DNA of 64,000 bases from Closterium sp. Naga37s-1 (taxonomy: Eukaryota; Streptophyta; Zygnematophyceae; Desmidiales; Closteriaceae): the NCBI GenBank assembly GCA_947471745.1, contig CANJKZ010000080.1:1781501-1845500 (forward strand). Direction: 5' to 3'. Positions 9,454-24,400 of this stretch are shown in pieces. A program made the position numbers and the translations under genes. Under the pieces are notes generated by a model. That model did not search any database, was not told the origin of the DNA, and worked only from the letters and a program-made list of their open reading frames with translations. Position 1 is the first letter of the stretch, and the number at the start of each line of letters is the position of its first letter.

Positions 9454-12400
9454 ATGCCTTCCGCCGCACCGCCTCGCGACGCGCCCCCCGCCGTCGCGAC
9501 GTCCGCGGCGAGCGTGACGCCGCACCGAGTGGCGCTCGCGCTGCTTCTGCGCCTCCTCGCGGGCCCGTCGCACTCCGCCGAGCCCGGGCTGGCTGACGAA
9601 CTCCGCGCGCGTGCCGCCCCGCCCTCCCCGCCGCCCTGCCGCGTGCGGCAGCGGCTGGCGCTCTTCCTGCTGCGCGAGACCAGGGTGAGGCGCTCGGGGG
9701 GGAAGAGGTGCGCTGATGGAGGTGGGGGGAGGTGCGTTGCTTGGGGGAAAAGGTGCGCGGTTGGATTGCGCCGCTGGGGAAGAAATTCTCGCTGCTGGGG
9801 AGAAGAGGCGCTTTTTGCGGGCGGTAGCAAGTTGCTGTTCTGTGGGCGGCGGTAGCTGCTGCAGGGGAATGCTCGGTGCTGTGGCAGCGCAGAGGCAGCG
9901 CGGTGGAGGGGAGAGGGGGGAGAGTGAAGACAGAGGGTGGGGCGGAGCAAAAGGAGGGCAGGGGTTCAACGGTGCTGGGAACGGTGCAGTGTGGCGGCAG
10001 ATGCTGATGGGCGAGAGGACACAAGTCAGGCAGGAGAGGGCAGCATGCATGCATGCATGCATCCATGTCATGCATGCACACTGTCATCATCCGCTCCAAA
10101 TGTCAGGCAGGAGGCAGCAAGCTGACCGGTGGCAGTGGCAGGTTGGGGGAGTGGAGGTGTGGTAACGGATTCAGCCTATCCTCATATTCCGCCCCTCCAA
10201 TCTGTTCCTGTCTGCTCCTCCTGTCCTGCACAACGCCCCCCTTCCCCTGCCCATCCTGTCCTTACCTTTGTCCTCTCATTGCCTCTACACCACCCCTTTC
10301 CAGCTTCCCCCGCCGCACCCACCCCCCTCGCCTGCATCATTGCCGCCAGTAGCACTGTTGCTCCTCGCCCCTCCTCGCCCCTCCTCGCCCCGTTCTCCCT
10401 GCCGGCTCCATTCGTCTCCTCGTATCTTAACTCTCTGAAATCCACTCCATCCCTCATCACCCCTCACTCACACCAACAACGCCCCCATCACCCCCCAACA
10501 CCCCCCATCACCCCCCAACAACACCATACCCCACACAGGCAGTGAACTCCTGGCACGAGCCATCTCTGAGCGCGCTGCTGCTGCGACTGGCAGCGGAGGT
10601 GAAGGAGGGAAGGGGTGGGGGAGAGGCGGAGGCAGGCAAGGGGGGCCACGGAAAAAGGGGAGAGCGGGGCAGGAATGCAGAGGCGGAGGGAGCGGAGGAA
10701 GGGGAGGAGGGGTGGGGTGATGTGGGGGGGGTGCTGGTGCAGCAGCTGCAGGCGCTGCAGTCACCAGATGACCTCTTCTCCCTCTTTGCCTCCCTGCACT
10801 GTGAGTGGGGCACTGTGAGTGGTGCACTGTGAGTGGTGCACTGTGAGTGGGGCACTGTGAGTGGTGCACTGTGAGTGGGGCACTGTGAGTGGCGCACTGT
10901 GAGTGGTGCACTGTGAGTGGGGCACTGTATGTGGGGCACTGTGAGTGGTGCGTTTGAATGTCCACTTTACATGCATGGATAGCTGCACGCATGGACATGT
11001 GCACTCATGGACATGTGCACTCATGGACATGTGCACTCATGGACATGTGCACTCATGGACATGTGCACTCATGGACATGTGCACTCATGAACATGTGCAC
11101 TCATGGACATGTGCACTCATGAACATGTGCACTCATGGACATGTGCACTCATGGACATGTGCACTCATGGACATGTGCACTCATGAACATGTGCACTCAT
11201 GGACATGTGCACTCATGAACATATGCATGAGGTCTGTTCTATGTGCTCTAGTCCTCCACATGGACATTGGTTGCACGCAATGTTTATGAATACTGCAATT
11301 ATCCCTCCACTACTCAGCAAGCAAGCAAGCAGGCAGACACGAGGAGTGTTTCCTTGTCACCTCTTCCCCTCCTTCCCAGTCCTCTTAATCTTCTCCCCGT
11401 TCCTTGCATCGCACTCCACCACTCATTTCCTCTCATGCCTGCCTGCCGTTCCCGCGCAACCTCCCCCCTTTAACGACCGTGTTGCAGCGTGTGTGGTGCG
11501 GCGCGCAGCACGTCCCCTCCGCGCCACCGGGCAGCATTTTGAGGCGCCTTAAAACCCATGCTTGCCCTGTCCCCCGCCCCACCTCTCCCCCTCACGACCG
11601 TGTTGCAGCGTGTGTGGCGCGCAGCACGTCCCCTCCGCGCCACCGGGCGGCAGCAGCAGCGTCGCCCGCCTGCCAGCCTGTCACCCGCGGCAGTGCTCTC
11701 GGCCTCTTTCTTCGCTCGCTGCTGCTCTCCTTCCACCACCTGCCCTTCCAGGTGCTCACATGCATACAGGTGCACCCATGCACCCATGCACACATGCACG
11801 CACCCATGCAGACATGCGCACATGCGCTCATGCACACATGCAGACATGCGCACATGCACACATGCAGACATGCACACATGCGCACATGCGCACATGCACA
11901 CATGCAGACATGCGCACATGCACACATGCAGACATGCACACATGCACACATGCGCACATGCACACATCCACTCATGCGCACATGCACACATGCAGACATG
12001 CACACATGCACACATGCGCACATGCACACATGCAGACATGCGCACATGCAGACATGCAGACATGCGCACATGCACACATGCAGACATGCACACATGCACA
12101 CATGCGCACATGCACACATGCACACATGCACACATGCACACATGCACACATGCACACATACACACATGCGCACATGCTCACATGCACACATGCACACATG
12201 CGCACATGCACACATGCACACATGCACATATGCACACATGCACACATGCACATCTCAACGACATTGCATTCTACAGATGCAGATGATCTAACCATTTCTC
12301 TTTCTTTGCACATGGCATGCCACATGCCACATTCCATATGCCACATGGCGCATGGTGCATGGCACATGGCACATGCCAATGGGACATGGCGCATGGCATA

Positions 12401-15400
12401 CATATAACATGCGTGGCACACGTGGCATGGCATACATGGCACATGGCAGGCGGTGTGCGATGTGCTGGGCGACATTCACGAGTACCTCAACCAGGCAGGC
12501 TGCTCTGCCAGCACTGGCAGCACGGAGGGCATAGATGAGCAGGCGGGAAGGCGGGAGAGCACAGGGGAGGCATCTCATGGGGAGTGGGGGTCAGGGGAGG
12601 AGAGGGGGGATGACGGGGGGGAGGAAATGGACGTAGACGTGGGCGTGGGGGTGGGCGTGGGAGTGGATGGGGGTGCAGGAGTGGGCATAGAGGGAAGGGA
12701 ACCACTGGCCTTCGATACAGTCACGCACCGCAGAAGAACAACCCATGAGGGCACGAGTGAGAGCAGCAGGGAAGAAGCAGGGGGGACAGCGTGGGATGGT
12801 GGAGGGGGTGGGGGAGGAGCAAGGGCAGGGGCGGGGGAGAGGGTGGGGGAGGACAGGACAGCATGGGAGGAGGAGTTTGAGCGGGAGGTGCTGGGACGAG
12901 GGGGGAGAGGGGGGGGGCAGGGGGATGATGCTCTGATGCCTTCTGGGGGGGATGATGGGGGCTTGTGGGGGGGAGGAGCTGGGAGAAGGAGCAGTGGAGG
13001 GATAATGGGGGAGGAGGGGCGGGAGAGTGGACGGGAAAGAGGGGGGCGGAAGCAGATGGGAGGCGGCGGCATGCAGAAGCAGTTTCTGCGGGAGGCAGGG
13101 CGGCTGGCGGAGTACCTTGATGGGCGGATAGAGGCAGCTAGCAGGTGGGGAGACTTTCGCCTCGCTAGATGCCGGAGCTTACTTCTTCTTCCGTCTCCCA
13201 CTCACTTCTCTGCCCGCTGTTGTATCCCTCTTCTCACTTGCACCAATCCCTCTCTCCTCACTCTGTTGTGCGCAACAGGCGGGGGGCAGCAGCAGCAGGC
13301 CTGAGGACCGAGCAAGGCAGGGAAGGAGAGGAGAGTGGCGGTGCTGTGGATGGTGCTCATGCGGACGACCAGAGCGCACTGGCTCATGCACATGACCTGC
13401 CGCCTAAGGTGCACGGTGGCAGCACGCATGGCAGGTTGAATGCACGTGGCAGGCTGATTCGAATGCATGACTTGATGAATATAGCAGCTGTGGATCGAAA
13501 CTCTGTTATCCGCTGCCCACCTTGTGTTCAACTCCAATCTCGATCCCGCCCGTCCCCGAATGCACCACTTCCTGCATGCCACCACGTGACATCGCTTGGC
13601 ATGGCATCGTGTGACATGGCATGGCATGGTGTGACTTGGCATGGCATGGTGTGACTTGGCATGGCATGGTATGGCATGGCATGGCATGGCATCGTGTGAC
13701 TTGGCATGGCATGGTATGGCATGGCATGGCATGGCATCGTGTGACTTGGCATGGCATGGTATGGCATGGCATGGCATGGCATCGTGTGACTTGGCATGGC
13801 ATGGTATGGCATGGCATGGCATGGCATCGTGTGACTTGGCATGGCATGGTATGGCATGGCATGGCATGGCATCGTGTGACTTGGCATGGCATGGTATGGC
13901 ATGGCATGGCATGGCATGGTGTGACTTGGCATGGCATGGTATGGCATGGCATGGCATGGCATCGTGTGACTTGGCATGGCATGGTATGGCATGGCATGGC
14001 ATGGCATCGTGTGACTTGGCATGGCATGGTATGGCATGGCATGGCATGGCATCGTGTGACTTGGCATGGCATGGTATGGCATGGCATGGCATGGCATGGT
14101 GTGACTTGGCATGGCATGGTATGGCATGGCATGGCATGGCATCGTGTGACTTGGCATGGCATGGTATGGCATGGCATGGCATGGCATCGTGTGACTTGGC
14201 ATGGCATGGTATGGCATGGCATGGCATGGCATCGTGTGACTTGGCATGGCATGGTATGGCATGGCATGGCATGGCATCGTGTGACTTGGCATGGCATGGT
14301 ATGGCATGGCATGGCATGGCATGGTGTGACTTGGCATGGCATGGTATGGCATGGCATGGCATGGCATCGTGTGACTTGGCATGGCATGGTATGGCATGGC
14401 ATGGCATGGCATCGTGTGACTTGGCATGGCATGGTATGGCATGGCATGGCATGGCATCGTGTGACTTGGCATGGCATGGTATGGCATGGCATGGCATGGC
14501 ATGGTGTGACTTGGCATGGCATGGTATGGCATGGCATGGCATGGCATCGTGTGACTTGGCATGGCATGGTATGGCATGGCATGGCATGGCATCGTGTGAC
14601 TTGGCATGGCATGGTATGGCATGGCATGGCATGGCATGGTGTGACTTGGCATGGCATGGTATGGCATGGCATGGCATGGCATCGTGTGACTTGGCATGGC
14701 ATGGTATGGCATGGCATGGCATGGCATCGTGTGACTTGGCATGGCATGGTATGGCATGGCATGGCATGGCATCGTGTGACTTGGCATGGCATGGTATGGC
14801 ATGGCATGGCATGGCATGGTGTGACTTGGCATGGCATGGTATGGCATGGCATGGCATGGCATCGTGTGACTTGGCATGGCATGGTATGGCATGGCATGGC
14901 ATGGCATCGTGTGACTTGGCATGGCATGGTATGGCATGGCATGGCATGGCATCGTGTGACTTGGCATGGCATGGTATGGCATGGCATGGCATGGCATGGT
15001 GTGACTTGGCATGGCATGGTATGGCATGGCATGGCATGGCATCGTGTGACTTGGCATGGCATGGTATGGCATGGCATGGCATGGCATCGTGTGACTTGGC
15101 ATGGCATGGTATGGCATGGCATGGCATGGCATCGTGTGACTTGGCATGGCATGGTATGGCATGGCATGGCATGGCATGGTGTGACTTGGCATGGCATGGT
15201 ATGGCATGGCATGGCATGGCATCGTGTGACTTGGCATGGCATGGTATGGCATGGCATGGCATGGCATCGTGTGACTTGGCATGGCATGGTATGGCATGGC
15301 ATGGCATGGCATCGTGTGACTTGGCATGGCATGGTATGGCATGGCATGGCATGGCATGGTGTGACTTGGCATGGCATGGTATGGCATGGCATGGCATGGC

Positions 15401-18400
15401 ATCGTGTGACTTGGCATGGCATGGTATGGCATGGCATGGCATGGCATCGTGTGACTTGGCATGGCATGGTATGGCATGGCATGGCATGGCATGGTGTGAC
15501 TTGGCATGGCATGGTATGGCATGGCATGGCATGGCATCGTGTGACTTGGCATGGCATGGTATGGCATGGCATGGCATGGCATCGTGTGACTTGGCATGGC
15601 ATGGTATGGCATGGCATGGCATGGCATCGTGTGACTTGGCATGGCATGGTATGGCATGGCATGGCATGGCATGGTGTGACTTGGCATGGCATGGTATGGC
15701 ATGGCATGGCATGGCATCGTGTGACTTGGCATGGCATGGTATGGCATGGCATGGCATGGCATCGTGTGACTTGGCATGGCATGGTATGGCATGGCATGGC
15801 ATGGCATCGTGTGACTTGGCATGGCATGGTATGGCATGGCATGGCATGGCATCGTGTGACTTGGCATGGCATGGTATGGCATGGCATGGCATGGCATGGT
15901 GTGACTTGGCATGGCATGGTATGGCATGGCATGGCATGGCATGGTGTGACTTGGCATGGCATGGTATGGCATGGCATGGCATGGCATCGTGTGACTTGGC
16001 ATGGCATGGTATGGCATGGCATGGCATGGCATCGTGTGACTTGGCATGGCATGGTATGGCATGGCATGGCATGGCATGGTGTGACTTGGCATGGCATGGT
16101 ATGGCATGGCATGGCATGGCATCGTGTGACTTGGCATGGCATGGTATGGCATGGCATGGCATGGCATCGTGTGACTTGGCATGGCATGGTATGGCATGGC
16201 ATGGCATGGCATCGTGTGACTTGGCATGGCATGGTATGGCATGGCATGGCATGGCATGGTGTGACTTGGCATGGCATGGTATGGCATGGCATGGCATGGC
16301 ATCGTGTGACTTGGCATGGCATGGTATGGCATGGCATGGCATGGCATCGTGTGACTTGGCATGGCATGGTATGGCATGGCATGGCATGGCATCGTGTGAC
16401 TTGGCATGGCATGGTATGGCATGGCATGGCATGGCATGGTGTGACTTGGCATGGCATGGTATGGCATGGCATGGCATGGCATCGTGTGACTTGGCATGGC
16501 ATGGTATGGCATGGCATGGCATGGCATCGTGTGACTTGGCATGGCATGGTATGGCATGGCATGGCATGGCATCGTGTGACTTGGCATGGCATGGTATGGC
16601 ATGGCATGGCATGGCATGGTGTGACTTGGCATGGCATGGTATGGCATGGCATGGCATGGCATCGTGTGACTTGGCATGGCATGGTATGGCATGGCATGGC
16701 ATGGCATCGTGTGACTTGGCATGGCATGGTATGGCATGGCATGGCATGGCATGGTGTGACTTGGCATGGCATGGTATGGCATGGCATGGCATGGCATCGT
16801 GTGACTTGGCATGGCATGGTATGGCATGGCATGGCATGGCATCGTGTGACTTGGCATGGCATGGTATGGCATGGCATGGCATGGCATCGTGTGACTTGGC
16901 ATGGCATGGTATGGCATGGCATGGCATGGCATGGTGTGACTTGGCATGGCATGGTATGGCATGGCATGGCATGGCATCGTGTGACTTGGCATGGCATGGT
17001 ATGGCATGGCATGGCATGGCATCGTGTGACTTGGCATGGCATGGTATGGCATGGCATGGCATGGCATCGTGTGACTTGGCATGGCATGGTATGGCATGGC
17101 ATGGCATGGCATCGTGTGACTTGGCATGGCATGGTATGGCATGGCATGGCATGGCATGGTGTGACTTGGCATGGCATGGTATGGCATGGCATGGCATGGC
17201 ATCGTGTGACTTGGCATGGCATGGTATGGCATGGCATGGCATGGCATCGTGTGACTTGGCATGGCATGGTATGGCATGGCATGGCATGGCATCGTGTGAC
17301 TTGGCATGGCATGGTATGGCATGGCATGGCATGGCATGGTGTGACTTGGCATGGCATGGTATGGCATGGCATGGCATGGCATCGTGTGACTTGGCATGGC
17401 ATGGTATGGCATGGCATGGCATGGCATCGTGTGACTTGGCATGGCATGGTATGGCATGGCATGGCATGGCATCGTGTGACTTGGCATGGCATGGTATGGC
17501 ATGGCATGGCATGGCATCGTGTGACTTGGCATGGCATGGTATGGCATGGCATGGCATGGCATCGTGTGACTTGGCATGGCATGGTATGGCATGGCATGGC
17601 ATGGCATGGTGTGACTTGGCATGGCATGGTATGGCATGGCATGGCATGGCATCGTGTGACTTGGCATGGCATGGTATGGCATGGCATGGCATGGCATCGT
17701 GTGACTTGGCATGGCATGGTATGGCATGGCATGGCATGGCATCGTGTGACTTGGCATGGCATGGTATGGCATGGCATGGCATGGCATGGTGTGACTTGGC
17801 ATGGCATGGTATGGCATGGCATGGCATGGCATCGTGTGACTTGGCATGGCATGGTATGGCATGGCATGGCATGGCATCGTGTGACTTGGCATGGCATGGT
17901 ATGGCATGGCATGGCATGGCATCGTGTGACTTGGCATGGCATGGTATGGCATGGCATGGCATGGCATGGTGTGACTTGGCATGGCATGGTATGGCATGGC
18001 ATGGCATGGCATCGTGTGACTTGGCATGGCATGGTATGGCATGGCATGGCATGGCATCGTGTGACTTGGCATGGCATGGTATGGCATGGCATGGCATGGC
18101 ATCGTGTGACTTGGCATGGCATGGTATGGCATGGCATGGCATGGCATCGTGTGACTTGGCATGGCATGGTATGGCATGGCATGGCATGGCATCGTGTGAC
18201 TTGGCATGGCATGGTATGGCATGGCATGGCATGGCATCGTGTGACTTGGCATGGCATGGTATGGCATGGCATGGCATGGCATGGTGTGACTTGGCATGGC
18301 ATGGTATGGCATGGCATGGCATGGCATCGTGTGACTTGGCATGGCATGGTATGGCATGGCATGGCATGGCATCGTGTGACTTGGCATGGCATGGTATGGC

Positions 18401-21400
18401 ATGGCATGGCATGGCATCGTGTGACTTGGCATGGCATGGTATGGCATGGCATGGCATGGCATCGTGTGACTTGGCATGGCATGGTATGGCATGGCATGGC
18501 ATGGCATGGTGTGACTTGGCATGGCATGGTATGGCATGGCATGGCATGGCATCGTGTGACTTGGCATGGCATGGTATGGCATGGCATGGCATGGCATCGT
18601 GTGACTTGGCATGGCATGGTATGGCATGGCATGGCATGGCATCGTGTGACTTGGCATGGCATGGTATGGCATGGCATGGCATGGCATGGTGTGACTTGGC
18701 ATGGCATGGTATGGCATGGCATGGCATGGCATCGTGTGACTTGGCATGGCATGGTATGGCATGGCATGGCATGGCATCGTGTGACTTGGCATGGCATGGT
18801 ATGGCATGGCATGGCATGGCATCGTGTGACTTGGCATGGCATGGTATGGCATGGCATGGCATGGCATGGTGTGACTTGGCATGGCATGGTATGGCATGGC
18901 ATGGCATGGCATCGTGTGACTTGGCATGGCATGGTATGGCATGGCATGGCATGGCATCGTGTGACTTGGCATGGCATGGTATGGCATGGCATGGCATGGC
19001 ATCGTGTGACTTGGCATGGCATGGTATGGCATGGCATGGCATGGCATGGTGTGACTTGGCATGGCATGGTATGGCATGGCATGGCATGGCATCGTGTGAC
19101 TTGGCATGGCATGGTATGGCATGGCATGGCATGGCATCGTGTGACTTGGCATGGCATGGTATGGCATGGCATGGCATGGCATCGTGTGACTTGGCATGGC
19201 ATGGTATGGCATGGCATGGCATGGCATGGTGTGACTTGGCATGGCATGGTATGGCATGGCATGGCATGGCATCGTGTGACTTGGCATGGCATGGTATGGC
19301 ATGGCATGGCATGGCATCGTGTGACTTGGCATGGCATGGTATGGCATGGCATGGCATGGCATCGTGTGACTTGGCATGGCATGGTATGGCATGGCATGGC
19401 ATGGCATCGTGTGACTTGGCATGGCATGGTATGGCATGGCATGGCATGGCATCACATGGCATCGCATGGCATGGCATCGCATGGCATGGCATCACATGGC
19501 ATCACATGGCATCACGGCGTGGCATGTGTGCATGGCATCAGGTGCATCTATGGCAGCATCATGAGTCACTCTCCTCGCGCCATCTCTCCGACTCCCTCTC
19601 CTCACTGCACCGCTACTTTGACTACAGGTGCCCAGGGGGGCAGGAGGGAACTGTGATGCATGTGGTGCAGTGCAGGCAAGTGGATGGATGGAATGCATGG
19701 GATGGGCTTAGGTGTATCATGTTCTGCACAGAAGAGGACGGTTGAGTACGACTGAGGGAATGAGACACTAACAAGGGCCAAATTCGTGCCGGCCAGAAAA
19801 GATGCCATAAAGGCCGGGCCGGAGCAGGTTCGTCATGGGCCTCGGATGGTGTTTGATACGACAGGTCAGCTTTTGATGGTTCAGACCAATTTTGGCTGAG
19901 ATGTGGCCGGCTGATACGAGGTGACTTTTAAGTCGACTAAAAAGCCGCTGATGTGTGACACGTTCCCGTTGATATGATTCTCGCACTCCTGGGGCTGTGC
20001 ACATCCGCAAGAGCAGGTAGGGGCAGGGTTGTGTGAGGGAATGCATGCGGGGGCAAGGTTGCAATGGGAACACTGTCAAGACGGGTAATCTTGATGTGCA
20101 GGCCCACTCCACCCCCTCTCCCCCGACTCCCTTCCTACCCCCTTCTCCATTCCCCCTACCCTCTCACGGTCGTCCCTCCCCCTTCCCCCTTCCCCCTTCA
20201 CCTCTACCATTCAGTGCGGGCATGGCAGCGGTGGGCGGGCGGGCAGCGTCGGACTGGTGGGCGGGGCGGTTCCAGGCAGGGCTGCTGGTGGAGGGCGGCA
20301 TGCATGCGCGATACGGGCACGTGCAGCACGCCATGGGGGTATGTGTGGGTCTGTGGTGCATGCAGCATGCAGCATTCCATGGTATGTGAGGGTTATGGAG
20401 CATGCGATGGGGGTATGTGTGACACATGCGGCACGGAATGGGGGTATGCCTTGCCTCAGCTGGCTTCTTCCTGCTCCATTCTCTATCGTCACTCTTATTC
20501 TCGCCTGCTTCCACCTCGTACCCTAATCGTCGCCTTATTTCCTCTCCCCCGCCCGTCCACATGGCCCCTGCACCCCACCATACCAGGCCCTGATCGAGAC
20601 AGTGCACATGGCACAGCAGGTGAGGCGCTGGCATGGCACAGGCTGGTGTGGAATGAACAAACATGGTAGCTTTTCTTCTTTCGTTTACTAGTGATTTTGC
20701 AATTTTCCTGGTCAGTGTCAGAACTGGTGCAGTACGGTGTAGAGTGGTATCACATGGCAGAATCTCATGCCATGTGCCTTGGCTCCTACATCGCAACAGA
20801 GAGCATTCTTATTGGATTGTATGACAGTGGATGGTACCGTGAGCACAGTACTACTGCACCCCACCTTGTTTCCGTTGCAATCGCCAACTAAGCAATACGG
20901 TAAACCCAGGGTGCTGTGTTAACCTTCGGGAAAATCTTCAACCGACTTATCGGTTCGGTGACCGTGCACGCATAAGTAACATGTGCAGGTTACGGCACTT
21001 CCAAGCAGTTAAACTTCTCTCCACTTAAAATTCGCGAGAACTGCGACGATTTTTACGGCGCCTAAAAAATCGTGACAGTAGATGTGAGCAGAACCTGCTG
21101 TATAAGCACAGACTTGAAGCATCATTTTATTCCCTGCCCGTCCCCACAGGAGAGTGATGACGTGTGCTTGGTGCACGCCCTCACAGCCATCTGCCACCTC
21201 CTATCACAGACTGCCACGTCAGATGCTCCCCGCCAGCTGGCAGTACTGGGAGCCCCCAGCTCGCTGCAGCAGCCAACACTGCTGGAGGGGGGAGTGTGGC
21301 GCGGTGGGGGGAGGAGCGGAGGGAAGAAAAGGGGAGTTGGGGGCGAGGGGATTGTGGGGGGAGAAAAAGGGGCGCATGGGGGCGTGGGTGGGGAAGGGGG

Positions 21401-24400
21401 AGGAGGGGCGGCAGTGGCAGGCGGCGTGCAGCAGCAGGTGTGTGTGCTGCTGCAGCGCTGCCTGGTGCGTGCCGCCCAGCTGAGACTGCCGCGCCTCGTC
21501 TTTGCCATCCAGCTGCTGCTCACTCGTTACAGCGTCGAGGTAATGAGGAGAGCTGCTGGAGGGCTGCGGGAGGGCTCAGGGCCGAGGGGAGGGTTAAGGC
21601 TTGCCTTGCCAGCATCCGGAATCTAGTCTTGAATACACGTGATTGCCGCAGCATTGAAGCAGCAAGACTTCTGCGGGGTCTTTATGCCGATGCTGTAAAC
21701 ATTTTTCTCGAGTCGTGTAACACTTACGTTGATGTGATTTCATCTCTTCGTTCACGTGCCCTTTCCCTGCTCCTACTTCCTCTGATTTCCCCCCTTCCTT
21801 CCTCTCCACTCCGTCCCCCTGCCATCCGCACCGCCTTCCACTCCTTCGAGCAGCACGTAACGGACGGGAGAGCACTCCACGCCACCACGTCCCTCTCTCT
21901 TCCTCCCTCCGACGTCAACCCGTCCCCTCTCCTTGTCTGCCAAGTAAGCCACTCCCTCCTCTTCTCTCCTCGTCTGCCCTTGCTTGTCTCTGCTGCTCTT
22001 CTTGCAACTCTCCTGCGCGGTGCTGCCGATTGCCCCGGCCATGCTACTGACACATGCTTGTCTCAGCGTCCTGCAATAATCTGTTCCTGCAATGGCAGCC
22101 AACGATGCCCCTAAGCTGGAGCCATCAGGCAGTGGAGGTCAAGGCTCTTGTGGCCTTTAGTGATGCGCATGAGATGGCCTTTGCCAGTGCTCTTGTACAC
22201 ATAAGGAATGGGGATGGAAGGGAATGGGGGGTATCTCCAGTGTGGTTGGTTGAAACCTCCGATTGGTGAGATGGCTTTTGAGTCGACTCAAAATGTGTCA
22301 TGTGCCATTGTAACGAGGTGACTTTTGAGTCGACTCAAGAGGGAATGAGGGGTAGTCTCCTGTGCGGTTGGTTGAAACCTCCGATTGGTGGGATGGGGGA
22401 GTCTTTGCGTGATCACTTTTGGTTGAGAGTTTCGCGTCGAACTACCAACCCAGCAGACTAGTTTTACGCTGAACTAGGATGTAAGTGCAAGTGTCAATGA
22501 GGGATTGTAGTCCATCTCTGGAACAACTACAAGTCTAAGGGTTGCTCATGGGGATGCGTGAGAGTGTTAGGGAAGGATTATAGTTGTAGGTCAGGTGATC
22601 CGATGTGATGTGATTCAATGCGGTGTGGTGTGGTGTGGTGTGGTGTGGTGTGGTTTGGTGTGATGTGATGTGATAATGCAGTGCAGCAAGCGATTTACCG
22701 CCCAGTGCTGATCTTGAGTCCCTTGCGTTGAGGCAGCTTTGCACTGCAGCAGGGATGCGAGAACCACTCTCTCACTCACATCCGCTTTCCCCCGCTTCCC
22801 CGTACTCCCACCCCATCCCGCTTCTCGTTTCTCTCCCACTGGCCAAACTCCCACTTCTGCTTCCCCTCTCCCTCCCCTTCCCCCCTCACTCAAGCTCCCC
22901 CCTCACCCCCCCTTACCCATTTCCCTTCGTCTCCCCCCTCCGCACAACATCTGCGGCTGGAAATGCATCTTTTCAACAACGCCTGCACCGCAGCCATCCT
23001 CCTGCCCTCCACCCTTTCCCCACTCGCTTTGAGGCGCCTCAAAACTTGTCTCCCATCACAGCCAAACTTCGCTGCTGCTCCCCCCTCTCCCCTCTCCCCA
23101 CCGCCCCCAGCACCTGCGTCTGGGAGCACATCTATTCAACGACGCATGCACCACAGCCATCCTCCTTCCTTCGGCCCTCTCCCCGCTCGCCTTCCCCCCC
23201 TCCGCCCCTCTCTCCCTCCCCTCCCTTCACCTCGCCTCCGCCTCCTCCTCCTCCGCCGTGGCAGCAGCAGCAGCAGCAGCCGCTCTCAGCCTCTCTTCCA
23301 GCCTTGCCCTCTCAGCCCCTCTCTCCTCCGCCTCCACCGCCGCGGCTCTCTTCAGCTCCGGCCAGACCTTCGCCGGACCTCAGCCTGCAGGCTCGGCGGC
23401 GCCAGCAGCGGCGGCGGCGGCGGCAGCAGCGGGGAGGCTGGCCCCTCCCCCAGCTGCTGTGGTGCGGCTGGTGGGGGCGGGTCACGGCGTGAGGGCGGCA
23501 GCATGGGAGGTGTATGGGTGGTGAGTGGTGGGGGGTGGTGGCGGATGTACCAAGCAGATGAGTTGTGTGCAAGGGGCTAGTGGTGTTGGAGGGGTGTGAG
23601 TGAGTGAGTTTTGTTTGGCTTTTGACATGCATGGCGATGCAATGCACCCAATCTTTCTCATCAAGCCCATTGTGTCACCTACGTTTTTCTCTCGTTTCCT
23701 CCCTCCTCCTCTGCTTCCACGTCAGCCCCACCATGGCCACTGCCACCTCGGCGCTTCATCTGCTCTGCTACTCTGATGCTGCCACGTAAGCATGCATCTT
23801 CATGCACCCATGCACCGGTTTCCCACCAACTGCTTCGGGTCCTTCTCGTCGAATTGACTCAACTCCTTTCCCTCCGGCGATTGACTGGCACGCGCTGCAC
23901 ACCATTCAGGACTCCTCCTTTGACACACCCTCAAATCTCGCTGCACCCACCCCTCCTCATCATGTCGCTTTCTCTTGCTCCTGGCAGTGCGGACGACCTA
24001 GCAGCATCAGCAGTCAAGCTGCTGCGACACAGAGCTGCACACTCTGGCGCCGCAGGTGGGCTTCAGGTGGGCTTCAGGTGGGCTCAGGTGGGCTTCAGGT
24101 GGGCTCAGGTGGGCTTCAGGTGGGCTCAGGTGGGCTCAGGTGGGCTCAGGTGGGCTCAGGTGGGCTTCAGGTGGGCTCAGGTGGGCTCAGGTGGGCTCAG
24201 GTGGGCTCAGGTGGGCTTCAGGTGGGCTCAGGTGGGCTCAGGTGAGCTCAGGTGGGCTCAGGTGGGCTCAGGTGGGCTCAGGTGGGCTCAGGTGGGCTCA
24301 GGTGGGCTCAGGTGGGCCTCAGGTGGGCCCAGGTGGGCTCAGGTGGTCCTCAGGTGGGCCGCAGGTGTGGTGCCAGGCAGGGAAAGGGTGAGACGACTGA

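Noticed and set aside
11470..12475. Cys/His/Met-rich frames suggestive of metallothionein-like proteins
   Set aside because: A translation of the ACATGC hexamer array in APC5 intron 3, seen in several frames on both strands.
13202..19745. Five overlapping open frames of about 2000 codons with Met/Pro/Cys/His or Trp/His/Gly repeats
   Set aside because: They are all readings of the 45-bp array, whose period is divisible by 3 and lacks stops. They occur on both strands at once and lie in an APC5 intron.
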